Shown piece after piece: positions 11,001-24,400 of a stretch of DNA of 64,000 bases (position 1 is the stretch's first letter; each line of letters begins with the position of its first letter). The translations under genes and the position numbers were made by a program. The stretch spans positions 1,617,001 through 1,681,000 of the forward strand of contig OX438745.1 in NCBI GenBank assembly GCA_949316235.1, written 5' to 3'. Under the pieces are notes generated by a model. That model did no database searches, was not told the DNA's origin, and was given only the letters and a program-made list of their open reading frames with translations. Source of the stretch: Oegoconia quadripuncta. Lineage: Eukaryota > Arthropoda > Insecta > Lepidoptera > Autostichidae.

Positions 11001-12059
11001 GTTACATAAGAAAGTTGATAAATTATGATTGTAGGTAATGAAATTTCACAGCTCATACGAATAAAATTGTATGTATGAAATGAATTAAATATATTTCAAT
11101 CGCACTAACTATGCAAAGACCCGGTTTTTCATTAGAGCCTGTAAAAAGTATGATGGACTTTATGATCACATCGATATCTTTCTTAATAACAAATATAATA
11201 AATTTTCAACATGTGTAAAGAAAATCTCATGAGGCGTTTATGCGTCGATTGTGGTGGACTGCATCAACTGTTTACGAATTCAAATAGGTGTCAATTACGA
11301 GAATATGAGAAAAAAGAAACACGTACCCACTACATTTATTTAGAATGGTACGTACATCACAGTTAGGTTAGGTTAATTTTGTTTGTTAATTAGGTTAGGT
11401 TGGAAACATGAGAAACAAGAACCGAATCGCTCCGTTTTAGAAATCTATTCATTAACTTGACTATGCCACATAAGTATTATTACCTTTAATGACACCTACT
11501 TGTACTCGTAAACAGTTGATGTAGTTAATTGTTGACAAAATAATCTGTTGATCTAATGAACCATTGATATAACAAATTATATACAATAAATGGTTGACCT
11601 GTTACACTGTTGACCTATTGGTGTTGAGATAATGAAAGTTGATCTAAAGAATGTCGATTTTAGGTACCACTACCATGAGTAAGAACAAAATACACGGAAA
11701 GTACGAGAGCGACAAAGATAACTATCTGAAAACAATTTAGGTTCGAATGTTTCTTGTCTATCAGATGCTAGGAAATATCTACCCCTTTTTGTATATATCA
11801 TTGGGTTTCCTTTCATTTAGTTCTTTCACCAAAAACTGTGATCAATAAACATTATTAAATAAGGCAATGTTTAAGACCTACTTCGTCATACACTTGCTTG
11901 CTAAAGCTTTTAGGACAATATAATAATCTTATGTCATTTTAGAATAAATAGCTACTTCTGAATGACGTGGCTTCGGGCAGAGCGACGAGAAGTTTCACTA
12001 AATTTCAAAAGTGCTTATCCAGTGCCAGATTTTTAAGAATGCCTTTCTAACAGAACATA
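11001..12059. other. Intergenic, no gene recognised
   Basis: Contains a short gttaggttag-type run near 11364-11400 and otherwise AT-rich sequence without coding signal. Confidence 0.5.
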
Positions 12060-12530
12060 TTTTTAATGGAGTGACTTTGAAAGAATCAGGAATAGAGTAA
12101 TTAGGGAGTTAAGCAGTGTGAAAGAAGACGTAATGACAAAGATTGCAAAAAGATATGCTGAGATTTTGGACATGTGGAGTGGATGTATACGCTTTTATAA
12201 TAAGGTTCCAGTAGACATTCAAAATTTGCCTTTAAATAAATTTAAAGCAATCATAAAACAGAAATTATTAGCAAAAGGCTATTATAAAATCACTGACTAT
12301 TTGAATGATAAGCAAGCATGGACATAGCTGTATTTTATTATTCATATAATTACGAAATCACAAATTGTAACCCATAATCTGTTTAAAAGAGCAACCCTAG
12401 AGTTTCTTGCTCGTTCTTCTCTGGGGAGTCAGCTTCGTGAATGAGCAGTAAATTTAAATGTAATATTAATAGTGACGTTTTCAAGTGATGATTTTATCCT
12501 ATGAAATAAAATATTTTGATTTAATGAACG
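12060..12530 (+). mobile_element. LINE 3' fragment (same family as 4241)
   Basis: Codons near 12177-12327 encode the C-terminal tail [20 protein letters not shown] ... YYKITDYL, matching the tail of the copy at 4241-4902. The 3' UTR landmark aaaagagcaaccctagagtttcttgctcg follows, and the copy ends in AATAAAATATT. Upstream sequence is degraded. Confidence 0.7.
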
Positions 12531-12795
12531 AAAGAAGACTAACGAAAGAGATATACGATGCGAATGTGGATGGTAGTGTTGGTAGGGGAAGACCACGGCG
12601 AACGTACCATGATCAAATCGGGGACGTCTTAAAGAAAGGCCAAGTCAAGAGTACCCCAAACTGACGAGTATATATGAACAATCATATGAGAATGAATGAA
12701 GCAAAAGTTGCCAGGATCGTAGCAAATGGAAGTCTGCGGGCTCTGCCTACCCCTACGGGAAACAGGCGTGACTTTATGTATTATGTATGTATATT
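12526..12795 (+). mobile_element. LINE tail, [12 protein letters not shown] family
   Basis: Encodes, with breaks, [20 protein letters not shown] then [20 protein letters not shown]. It ends tacccctacgggaaacaggcgtgac plus a TATG-rich tail. Other copies: 35855-36140 (minus), 62999-63160 (plus), and a scrap at 2462-2545. It looks like the end of a non-LTR retrotransposon ORF; clade not determined. Confidence 0.65.
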
Positions 12796-13187
12796 TTTAA
12801 TACGTGTGCAGTCCAACGTAATACATAGGTAATTGATACGTGCCAAATGCAAAGCTGTTCAATAAAATCGAAATCGTTTCACCTGGATATTCACTTTTCA
12901 ACACGATTGTACATATTACAAAATCTAGATTTATATTATTATTGCTATCATTTTCTCTCATCAAAATTATCTATCCTTCTCGAACTCGTTCGCCCTCAAA
13001 TATACATCACGGGCCAGAAAAGAAAAAGCCTTCTCCACATTACATTAAAAATTCCAGACACGTGTCGTATTCGGCAGAAAAAAATCTTTCAAGAGGTCGA
13101 CGATCATACAATTGGTCCAATCAACAAGAAGAGACGAGGTATACATTAATTTCTCTGTCAGTAAAACTTTATTGTATGATAAAGCCG
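12796..13187. other. No recognisable gene
   Basis: Two overlapping ORFs (12840-13226 and 12847-13149) are open here but have no domain, no good start context and unrelated compositions, so I do not call them. Confidence 0.4.
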
Positions 13188-13447
13188 CCTAAGCGAGATT
13201 TTTGTCGTACGACGTGTCCCCGGTGACACCGGTCGACATCGCCCCACGTTGCCCGATGTCTTGTCTACGTTCAGATCAACGATATAAATAAATTAATAAA
13301 TAAAATAAAAATCTTCATTGCAGGAACTTGTCCCATATCAATTTACATTAAAAAAAATTAAAATTACAATTATCGCGCAATTATCGATATCTGGCAACGT
13401 ATCGATATATAACGATATCTCCGGGGACACATATCGCTCGACAAATG
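13188..13447. mobile_element. Putative MITE with degenerate ~60-bp inverted ends
   Basis: The left arm ttttgtcgtacgacgtgtccccgg ... cacgttgccc is mirrored by ggcaacgtatcg ... ccggggacacatatcgctcgacaaa at the right. Arms match imperfectly over about 60 bp. The centre is AT-rich. Confidence 0.55.
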
Positions 13448-13492
13448 TTGCCTACTAAATAATGTAATAAAATTGCAATTCGTTGACGACAG

Positions 13493-13720
13493 ATTGGTCT
13501 AGTGGATAGAACCTGTCAGCGTAACCAACGGTTGCGGATTCGAATCCGTCGAGGGGTAAATGTTTGTGTGGTGAATACGAATTTATTCCCGAGTAATGGA
13601 TGTTTAAATAAATATGTATGTGTTTATCCATTATCTAGTATCCATAGCACAAGCTTTGCTTAGTTTGGGACTAGATGATTGGTGTAAGTGTCCGAAATAT
13701 TTATTAATTTTTTATTATTA
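13493..13720 (+). repeat. tRNA-derived SINE, family A
   Basis: Head gacagattggtctagtggat with B-box-like gattcgaatccgtcg, body aatacgaatttattcccgag, and 3' part agcacaagctttgcttagtttggga...ggtgtaagtgtccgaaatat with an ATTT/ATT tail. A duplicated 3' scrap (gggactagatgattggtgtaag) lies at 13815-13860. Confidence 0.85.
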
Positions 13721-13954
13721 TTATTATATTGTCGTATCGAAATGAAACTTTGTAAGTATATGTAATTCTGATGACAATACTATATTTGGTATCTTGGAGC
13801 TGATCTGATGACTGGGACTAGATGATTGGTGTAAGACAGTGTCCGAAATTATTTATTAATAATAAGTGAAATTCAAAACCTAGTTATCACAACACAATGT
13901 TTTATTGATACAATAGGAAGACTTCATTGACAAGTGAGAGGTACAGTTTAACTA

Positions 13955-14100
13955 AGCCCCGTATTAATAAACCGTTCTCAAGGTTGACATGGCCTCAAGT
14001 TGACGCTTGAGAATCTGTTACATGTTAAAACAGCATCAGAAAAAATGGTCTTGAGACTGAGACGCGATCTCAATCTCCATTTATTAATACGGGCCTAGGA
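13955..14100. mobile_element. MITE family 2
   Basis: About 145 bp. Starts gccccgtattaataaaccgt, ends ccatttattaatacgggcc, with internal gttgacgcttgagaatctgt and gagactgagacgcgatctcaat. Same family as 52724, 58825 and the split copy at 34412-35618. Confidence 0.85.
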
Positions 14101-14109
14101 GACGAGTTG

Positions 14110-14335
14110 CTGCTAAATATTTCGGACCTTTACTTCAATCATCTAGTTCTAAACTAAGCAATGCCTGGAGTGTGGTTATTAGATACTGGATAAACGTACA
14201 TAAATATTTACATATTTTTTTAATGCACATACAGCGCCATCTAGGTAGTTCCACACTAAGGAACTAGGCTTGTAGGACACCAGATGGCTGGTAAACTACA
14301 CAAATACATTTTTTTTGCAAATAAATACATATATA
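14110..14335 (-). repeat. SINE tail fragments (families A then B)
   Basis: aatatttcggacctttactt...ctaaactaagcaatgcc is a family-A tail in minus orientation. It is followed by cagcgccatctaggtagttccaca...ggacaccagatggctgg, a family-B tail. Neither has a tRNA head. Confidence 0.6.
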
Positions 14336-15269
14336 AATGAAAAACAACCTCCGCCTAAATTAGCCGCCTTAATAATTAGTCACAACTGGATGATTGTGAA
14401 CTACAGGATGTCACACAGTATAGATTTGTAGAGCAACCGATTGGAAGCCTGCGGACCAGAATATTATCTATTCTTAAATCTATGTATGTGCTTTATGCTT
14501 ATAAAGTTTAATTAGAATCGGTTTATTAATTTCGAAAAATTTAGAATTGTAGGTTTATATGGAATACCGTGCGTGATACACATCTATATGCATATGAGAG
14601 ATGACAAGACAACATTGTTTTATGTCACTTATTTTTCTTTAAAAGTTGAATGTAAATTGTATGTTCTTTGACCCTAAGTTGTGCTGGTGATCTAACACAA
14701 GTGTTTATTAACCTTTCACACACAACAGACTCTTACAAGAGATTGTATGCAGTGATGCAAAATCATAATGCGACGTTGCCGAATAGAACAGTCCGTAATA
14801 TTTTGCGGCATATGCGCTCTTACCGTTCCGCTGTTGGCGGGCGGCTGAGCAAGCGGCGATTAGTTGACTTGGTTTTGTCCGGCAGACTACACGCGCATAA
14901 GTAATCAAGTCTTTTCGAAAACTACCTTGTTTGTGAAAATTATGCCACGAAATCTTAGCGCCATAGTTGCATGGACCCGGAACTTGTATGAAATGAAAAC
15001 ATAATGCTGCAGCCGCATTTTCCTGCGGGAACGCGATATTTTTTTTAGTAGTAGTTTAATACGTTTTTCACCATACATTACCATATTTTACAGTAACATA
15101 CCGTATTTTACGTATGATATCGTTTTCACATCTAATTGTATGTTTAACTACTGCGTCGTTTGCATGAAGTCTTTTATGAAGTGAATAAATGAATATTGAT
15201 AAACTCTCAAGGGGATAAATATTCGGACGCAAGTCTGTGATATTCTCTCAAATACAAAGTTACTTGGGT
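14336..15269. other. 3' flank of the BOD1L1-like gene
   Basis: Probably includes the 3' UTR of the minus-strand gene ending at 15270. An AATAAA on the minus strand at 14704-14709 is a possible but weak polyadenylation signal. Overlapping ORFs at 14668-14908 (both strands) have no recognisable domain and are not called. Confidence 0.4.
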
Positions 15270-15439
15270 CTAACTGATGTTGTTCCTCCTCGAGAGGTAG
15301 TGGAGCTTCGGCTTGTAGAGGTCGGATGTGTCATATCTTTGCACTTTCCTTGGGGCCTTCACTTTTCCATTGGGCACGTAGGTAGGCGTCTCCTCGTAGT
15401 TCTCCACCGACTTGTCACTTGATGGGCTGTTTGGTACAG
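15270..15439 (-). CDS. BOD1L1: BOD1L1-like exon 5 (terminal)
   Basis: Acceptor TTATATTCCAG|CTGTACC at 15440-41. Reads PAVPNSPSSDKSVENYEETP and ends LHYLSRRNNIS-stop. Phase 1 matches the donor of exon 4. The ORF reading upstream of 15439 is intron. Confidence 0.8.
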
Positions 15440-18400
15440 CTGGAATATAAATTAAGTTATATGAGCTTAACGCTGCTAAGTCCATTTCCATATTTCGTAG
15501 GCAGATTAAATTAGTCGTTATTCAATAGAATGCCTAGGCGGATCGTTATGTATCTTTTTTTTATATACACAACGGGTTAGCACTTGACCTCCAAACCTGA
15601 TGTTTAGTGAAAATGAAACCGAAGACCCGGAAACCCCATCTTATCTGGAGGACCGGCTATCTTATCTCTGACAACAATGCCATTAGCATTGCTGCTCGGC
15701 GGCAGATTTAGATAAATTGGTGGTAGCTTATCAAGCGGACATTTAAAATGCAATACCACCAACTAAACCGAGTACTAAACACGTACCCGGCTGGGGATCG
15801 AACCATCGACCTCCGATTCGTAAACCCTATGTTGTTTACATTTAGCCACGGAAGCGGTTAAAAAATTCAGTTGTATTTAACGACATATCGCATAACGACA
15901 CGATCTTTATCCCAAATGGGTTCGTAGATGTTCCGAAAATTAAAAATATAATGCTTGAAACAACATTCACATTTCATTTCTCGAAATATACAGTAATGCA
16001 CTCGTGACACTTTAACGTTGAAATGTTGAGTTTTGTAGACGCTTCCTTGTTGACTCTTACGATACTCACGGAACAAGACGGGTTGATTCTATTCTATTTA
16101 CATACACTATTGCTGCACTTAAGTCCTTTTACATCTAGATTGAATACATGTTCATGGAGGTGCATGAAGGCAGAAGAAACAGCCGCACACGTCATCCTAG
16201 GATGTCCAGGTGTGGCAGTATACAGGGCACAACACCTCGGGACACCGGGGTCGCTTCCAGAAGTCGTCGGCAACATCAAGGGTCTGCTAGGCTTCTTGGA
16301 GGAACTGGGTTGGCAAGAGTAGGGTCAGCAACCCATCACGCAAAACAGGCGCAAGCGGCGTCGAGTTGCGGAAATCAAGCCCGCAAAAACCTATAACCTA
16401 TCTAGATTATATATACATGTTTCTGTCTGAGGAGATATTTTCCCTACAGTTTAAAGGATATAAAAATCGCTTATTTAAATAAATGTATGTCGTAGATAGC
16501 GATAAATTAGCGATAGAATTCATTATTCGAACGGTCAACTGACTATCATAATATGCGGTTTGCTATGGGAACTAAATCTGGTGGCGCTGGTATCGACGGA
16601 AATGGCGCGGTGACGAAGTTAACAGTAATATTAGGTCTGCACATCGAAAATGATGGGAAAATGCTACCAGCCCACAAAGGAGTTGGAGCTCCACTGAACA
16701 CATCAACGACTGTGAGTGATTCCGATTACCTACTATCACCAACGCGTGGAACAATCCACTGAGTCGTTAGTTAATAAGAAGTTGATCATGGGATTTGAGC
16801 AACGAGGAATTGTATACTAGGTCCGACTGAATTCCACCGACTGCACGCGAGGGCCAAGTTATATGGCATGAGGGCCGGGCAAATGTTTACTATTCACCAG
16901 TAAACATCTCAGGTTTCATGATCATAATCGAATGTGAATACGTTGTATATTCGCCTATAGTACCTTACAATAATATCGCCATTACCCGAGCTACCCTTTA
17001 CCACGCGACTGGCACCACCCCGGTCGCTCGCAACGCCCACCCCGCCCATCTCCGACATGTATTATTAGAAATTTTCTCGGAATCCTACAATCTTACCAGT
17101 CCTAGTAGCATGACACGCGCGATAAAAGTTTATATCGCGTGAGATAATATTTGTCCTGCTCATTCGCTTGGACGAAATATCCCACTCGCACTCCTACGCG
17201 CGACAAACGATATCATGCTATGGGGGCAGATGAAAGATATTTATTTCATCTTCACATTCCATCAGTTGAGATTTATGACGCTTGGGTAAACCAAGGTGTG
17301 GGTTAAGTATACTTACCAGGTCGTTTCGGACGAGACAATCCAACTCTGCGCGCTTTACCCAAGTACTTGGATCTGGTGTTTTGCTCCCTATGGTTTGGTG
17401 TGACTTCGGTTTCTAAAAAAAAACATACTTTCACACCTACAGCTTCACGTTTCCGCTGTTGGGGCACAGCCTCTTTTCACTAGATAGTATGGGATGTACA
17501 CCACGCGGGCTCAGTAAGGACTGCATTTACGTCACACTAGTATCCACTTGATAATGGTTTCAAGTCGCTGTAGTAGTCACTAGCTTGATTTTACGACTGC
17601 CTCCAAGTGTTTATCATGCCCAACAAAATATTCATATAAAAAAAATTTTACTACGTTCACCAATCAATAGACCCACGACGCCAGATGCTTAATTTCGCTA
17701 ATCGAAAACGAAACGCCTAGAAATGAAAAACGTCGCACAACATTGGACAATATTAGCCAAGGACCGACAAAGATGCGAGATTTGATAGAGACGGCCGGCA
17801 ACACGGTGATCCTTTAAGGATCCCGCTTTTACCTTTGGAGGTACATTAAAATTCTAAAAATATCTTACCTTCAGTGGTAGATGAAATCTGGTCCGTGTCA
17901 CTCAACTTCCTCATCTTATTTGGCGTTAACACGTGCCTGTTATTATTCATATTGCTCTCTACCTCACTCATCTTCCTTTTTAAGCTGTTTGTCTCACTCT
18001 CTATCCTAGAATCCATACAGTAGTCTATCTGTGGCATTCTACATGACTCATCTAATACACTGCCAAGAATAATCTCCATAATTTCCTGTCTAGATGTCCT
18101 GTTGACCATCTCTTCTAACTTTGCATCATAATCGCTGGATAGTTCGAAGGAACATTCAGATTTCACTGGACTGAATACAGGGGAATGTGTTACAAAGTTC
18201 GCTTCAAAGTCAGGTTTTGTTGGTAAAGTAATTTCAGTAGCAACATTAAGGTTTTTGACCACATTTTTGACTGGTGTTGAGAGTTTTAGATGGCCGTTTT
18301 TATGGTAGTTCACTATTTCATAATTCCCGAAAGATTCCGATACTTCCTTGATTAAATTTTCTTCATATGTGTCACAGTTTATTAAATACATCTTGTTGGT

Positions 18401-21400
18401 TGCTCCTTTGTAGTATGTGTTAAAGAACTTACTGAATTGATCTCGTTCTAGCTCAGCATTGTATTTCTCGTGTTCACCGAAATAGTGCAACAAATTCTCA
18501 TTTATATGTTCAGGGTGATGTTCGTTTTCGGGTTTGTGAAGGGCTTCAGGCTCCGATATCTTTTCTGTGATAATAGTGATTTCGAAATGTTCTGTTCGGC
18601 GCTTCTCTTCAACCTTTATCTTAGGTTCCAAAACTGCTGATTGTTCTATTTTGCAGTGACTGGCAACCTCATCATTATTTGTTACTACCACACTCTTATT
18701 TTCTTCCACATTGCCCGATAAAGCTGCAATGATGGATTCAGTTTCTTTATTTTTATTAGCATCAACAACTGGCTCTGTAATATTTATTTCTTCAGTATTC
18801 TTATGTTGTGAAACGTCTCTAGTACAAACATTTTGTTCCAAATGCATTGCAATTAACGTTTCTGCTATAGCATCTTTTGGTTCTTCGATGATTTCAATTT
18901 TCGCCTCAGTATTATTATGTTCTTTCTTAACATTTTCTTCCTGTTTGTTATCAGTTTTAACATCATTTATTTTAAATGTATTTTGCTGAATTGCTTCAGT
19001 CGTAAGGGTCTCCTCTAAACCAATCAATTGTGTATCTATAGGTTGTACAGAATTGGAGATGCAAGCAAATTCTAACTCCGGCCCAGGAATATTAGAATAA
19101 ACTTGACTCAAGCTTGGACGAACATTAGCTTGAAATTCTAAAAGTAGCGCTGCTTCCTGGTTCATTCTCTTTTGTTCTTCTTCTAGGAATTTTCGCATTT
19201 TAACCATTCGTTTTGCTTCTTCTAAATTAGCAGCAAATCTTGGCTTTTTCAAAGTCACATCTGGCACAAAAGGCAGCCGTGGCGGCGAAGCGAAAGGCAT
19301 TTCTAAATGCGTTTCAACTCTCACTACAGGTTTACATTGAGATACATTTTTGGCATAATTACCATCATTGACGATAACGTCTTTATCACTAGGACTTGTA
19401 GAATCCCCACTAGTTGATGTGTTATCGGATTTTGAACTACCCTTATTGTCTTTTTTACTTTCAGATAATTTCGAACTAGATGGATTATGTGAACCTTTAG
19501 AAGAAGAACTACCGTCGTTTGAATCTCTATCTGTGGAACGCCGATTTGGGTTTCCTCTTCCTGATAAACTATAGTGATCGTCTGAATCCTTTTTATCTTT
19601 CTTTTCTTTACCTTTATTATCTTTTTCCTCGTGTTTGCTCTTACTACTACTCTTTCTATCTTTATCTTTATCGGAACGGTGAGAACTTGATTTAGAATCT
19701 CTGGTTTTGTCTCTAGACTTATCAGTACTTCTATCTTTGTCTCTATGACTGGAAGATGATGATGATTTCTTATCATCATGTTTACTAGAACTTGAATGCT
19801 TACTTGTACTAGAACTCCTGTGTTTGGAGTCTTTGCTGCTGGAGCTTTTATGTGAGCTTCTGTGTTTAGAAGAGTCCCTGCTATCTTTCTTTTCATTTGG
19901 GTCTGTAGGTTTTTCTTTGTGGCTTGATTTAGACTTGTGATCATCTTTCGATGACTTCTTAGTATGTCTGCTACTGTCTCGGGAGCTGGAATGTTTAGAG
20001 TCTGATCTCTTGTCCTTACTACTTGTGTGTCTGTGGGAATCTCTAGATTTATGAGAACTTTTATGACTGCTCTTTTTATCATCACTCTTACGTTCCTTTT
20101 TAAAATCACCTGAATTTTGGTCTGGTTCAGGCAGTTTTACCTCGGTTGTTACTTTACTATTTGCATCGCTTTCATAATCAATTTGCAAATTATTGCTGTT
20201 CGAACTATCATCATATAGCGGAGTGTTAAATGTGTTAATGGTTATGTTAACCTGACTATTGAATTGATATGACAGTAGTTGTTCAGGGTCTTTCTTCTCG
20301 GTTTTCATACCGTCGGTACTGTTATCAGATGACTTTGACTCTATAGTAAATCTAAAGGAACTAGGTTCTTTTATATCGTCATTCTTAGAATCAGTTATGT
20401 TTTCAAAGGCTTGCTGCGCATCATAGGAGTTCTCATTATTAAAATTTCTTATGGGTGTCAACGGAGACATATTTCTTCGTAGAGAGGAATCGGAACTCGT
20501 GTCATCATCATCACTGTGTACAGCTGTAGCTTTGATATATGGTTCAGCTTCAACTTTTGGCATTTCATCAGGAAGGGGTATATCAGTGGACAGATTAGGT
20601 TCGTTCGGTAAATGTATTTTTTCTAAATCTATATTTTTATCCTTAACATTAGGTGGACTATTATCGGGCGCAGGTATATTCTCAAGATTAATCTCTCCAT
20701 ATGGTAACGGAATACTACTTTTATCAATATCTGAAATAGGAGACGGCAATTCATTGGCTATGGATGCTCTCGAATCTTGGCAATCCATTTTCTCTTTGTT
20801 GTCAAGCTCAACAGTGACTAAATCCTCTTTCCCATTTGATTTACAATTTTCGACATCAATTTCCATTTTATCATCTTCGGTAATATTACATACGTCCAGT
20901 TCCTCAGATTTGTCTTCATTACTCTTGACAGACCCAGGGCTGACAGCCTCCAAGTCTGTGGGTAAGAGATCATTTACGCCATCTTTTCCATTTGAAGTTT
21001 CAGCTATGTCTTCAGCTTTCTTTCTAGGGATCCCTAAATAATTGTAAACTACATCTTCGACTTGCGGAATGAAGACTGATGCAACTTTTGGGTTGACAAC
21101 TTGATCGACTATTCTCTCCACCCCTTGTTCCAGGTAATTGCCACTGAAAAATAAGAAATTATTACCTTGAATAATATAATGTATAGTGTTGAATACTTCA
21201 TATTTCTTCAATAGAACCACAGAATCAAGTAATTTACTAAAAAAGCTTTGAAGTTATAGAAGTATTGGTGATGAGGAAGTTCGACACATCAAACTTATTT
21301 CAATGGGGCAAATAATGGTTACGCATTTACTACGTCACGATTGTTCAAACTAATACCGTATGGAAAATAATCTGTGGGAAAAGAAGCGACACCAGGAATA

Positions 21401-24400
21401 AACCCACAATGTCATAGTTCTGTTCTTTTTCTAACAAAAAATATATTTACAACCATTTTTATAATTTTTGTGAATGGTTTTTTTGTCACCAAGTGTATTA
21501 TGTAAAGGATTTTGTAATATACAGGGTGATTGGTAAAACGATCGATTCCTTTTAAGGAGTAATAGTAGTGGTGGCACAAGTCAGTTTGTGAGATATTATT
21601 TTTTTTTTCATTTTTCAAAAAACACAGACTTGGCCTCTTAAAATTGAAATAAAAATAAAACTACTTACCTTAAAAAGCAGATATTTTTTATGTGGTCACC
21701 TAAGATCATGTCAATGCTTATATCATTACCTGTTTTGTCAAACTACGTGTATTGTGAAAATTAAAAATAAAAACCTAATGAGAGCGGCCGCTAGAAGAAA
21801 TTATTGCAACAAAATAATCCTAATTAATATAGAAACTTACTCCAATAAATGCTTCCTCAGTTTCTCCCTGAGCTGGTTCTTGTTGAGATCCGGCTTCCAA
21901 CATTGTCGAGACAGGAACGACGCGACGGAGCCCTCGACTCGTTGTCGGAGATTCTGGTAAGCTGGTCTTGTGTCCACATCCGCGATGCACTCCTTACGGA
22001 ACTGTAAACCAATTGCATCTATTTCACAACTTTCACTGTGCCATGTGACCAACTGGGTAACTACAGGGAAGTAGATTATGTTTCACTGATTAAAGGACTT
22101 TATTATAATATTATATTGGACGACCGGTTGGTGTAGTGGATAGTGACCCTGTCAGCGAAACCAACGGTTGCGGGTTCGAATCCCGCGACGGGTAAATGTT
22201 TGTGTGATGAATACGAACATTTATTCCCGAGTCATGGATGTTTATTATAAATATTTATGTATGTTTATCCGTTATCTAGTATCCATAGTACAAGCTTTTG
22301 CTTAGTTTGGGACTAGATGATTGGTGTAAGTGTCCGAAATATTTATTATTATTATTATGCAAATATTTCCAGGGATTTAGATGCAGCAGTCTTATTGTCT
22401 AACTTAAATGGTAATGGACTTGATTATCAACTGCATAATTCAAATAAAAAAAAATTATTTTGGTATTACAGGGTCCATATAAAATAGTAAGATTTCACAT
22501 TTTTTGACTGTTCTATGTTCAAAAGGTGTACCTCAGAGAAGATCAAGCAAGAAACTCAAAGGGTGGCTCTTTTTTTTTTTAATCTTGTTTTTATTTGAGG
22601 CCTTTGTACACCCTGAGTGACTATGTCAGCCTCATTGATACATTCGCCTTTTTAAACCTCACTCTCTTTTTGCAATGGACAATTCAACCAATTTATACAG
22701 ACTGACAGCACTCCTACAGAGCATATATCAGCCAAAACACAGCTGAGCTGCCCATTGCATAGCTCCGGTGACTTAATCATAAGTCGTTGTCTAATATCTG
22801 CACTCCAGTCACGTTCCAGTGGTTCTTTTAAAAACAGGTTTTGATGTGGTGGGATGGATGGGAACAGTGGGATGTTTACGAACTGATGATGAAGTAATTA
22901 AAAAGTAATATTTACATAATTTGATGTAACAAATGACAAAATTTGTTGTAATTCATTAAATTTTATTAAAGAAATTGTCATATGAAAGTACCATTAATTT
23001 AAATAGATTAAATTTTTTTGTAAATTAATACAATCCTAAAATCTAGTAGTGACAGCAACAAGAATTACATTTATGAAGACTATTCATGATAATGATAATT
23101 TTATTATTCTTGTTAATTACAATTTGTGTTGACCACCTTAGACTAATTACCTACCTACTTAAAAAGAACTTATCTGTACATACAAAATCCTTTTCTTTCT
23201 TTAATGCTTTCAAATCTATGAGGCATATAAATATGTACAATCTGTTGAGTTGGACTACATTGAGTAAAGTGGCAATATAGAAAATGTCTATATAAATACC
23301 CAAATATAAAAAATAATGAAAACAATGTTAGAGATTTTTTGTTACAATTTGTGAAAATTGTTCTTTTATGACTCCATATCGACACTAACCACCTATTTCG
23401 TCAGCATTTACAAAATCTTTGGGGCTTATAAGACGGAATGTTTTCTTCTTTAGTATGGACAAATGGACACCGGTCACTCACTGCACTGTCAAACATGTGG
23501 CCCGATTAAAAAATATTAATAAAAATTTAAGCGAGTGACAATTAGACGTTTTACAATATGAAGCATTTCTGAGCGGGAGAAATATCCTTGTTCTTCATTA
23601 TCTCTTTCAGTGACCAATACCTTTTCCAAGTGTTGCATATTCTTTTATCGATCTCCCTATCCATCTGGTCTGTCGGAGATATGGTCAGAAAGGCAAAGTA
23701 CTGGACACGTGTATAACGCCATGCCTTTCATACGGATGCCAAACGTGGGCCCTAACTAAGAAAAACTTAAGAAAACTGGAAGTGTGCCAAAATGCAATGC
23801 AAAGGAGTATGGTGGGTGTTAAGTTAAGAGACAGGGTAAAACTTACAGATATAAGACAAAAAACCAAAATCACCCCAATAACCTACGTAATACATAAAAC
23901 GAAATGGAGATGGACGGGACATATGATTAGAGGAACAAATAAATGGTCACAAAAAGTCACATACTGGTACCCTAGAGAGGACAAGAGAAGAAGAGGGAGA
24001 CAGATGCGAAGGTGGGTGGACGATATTAAAAGGGTCGCAGGAGCATGTTGGACGAGGAAGGCACAAGACAGAAAGGAGTGGAAAGTCTTAGAGGAGGCCT
24101 ATGTCGGAAGACAAACTGCTGGGGTTACTGATGGAGAAGAAATATGGAGCTGCTAAATTTAAAGATTTTCAATCAATTAAATTTAATAATAACAATAATT
24201 GTACTTATAGAAATGTAATTTGCGGAAATTAATTTGTATGAATTCGATAGATATAAGTAAAATTTTTTAATTTGAAATAATAACAATTTAATATGTAAAA
24301 ATAATAATTTAATGTGAAAATAATAATAATAAAAATAAGCAAAAGTAATTGTGCATGCCAATATGTAAAAATGTGTAACTCTGCCAGAAATAAAGGCTAT

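Noticed and set aside
12840..13226. Two overlapping plus-strand ORFs of 128 and 100 aa
   Set aside because: Unrelated compositions in two frames, no recognisable motif, and an overlap with a MITE-like arm at the 3' end.
14668..14908. Overlapping ORFs on both strands after the BOD1L1-like gene
   Set aside because: No domain, no splice context, and located in the probable 3' UTR/flank.
19324..20109. 261-aa minus-strand ORF and several plus-strand ORFs over the BOD1L1-like exon
   Set aside because: Frame shadows of the low-complexity Ser/Lys region; the SHG1-linked frame is continuous with spliced neighbours.
22122..22190. tRNA genes at SINE heads (also 3368, 6560, 13493, 29650, 33356, 45890, 48190, 62648)
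   Set aside because: A and B boxes are present but acceptor and anticodon arms do not pair, and each head continues into a repeated SINE body.
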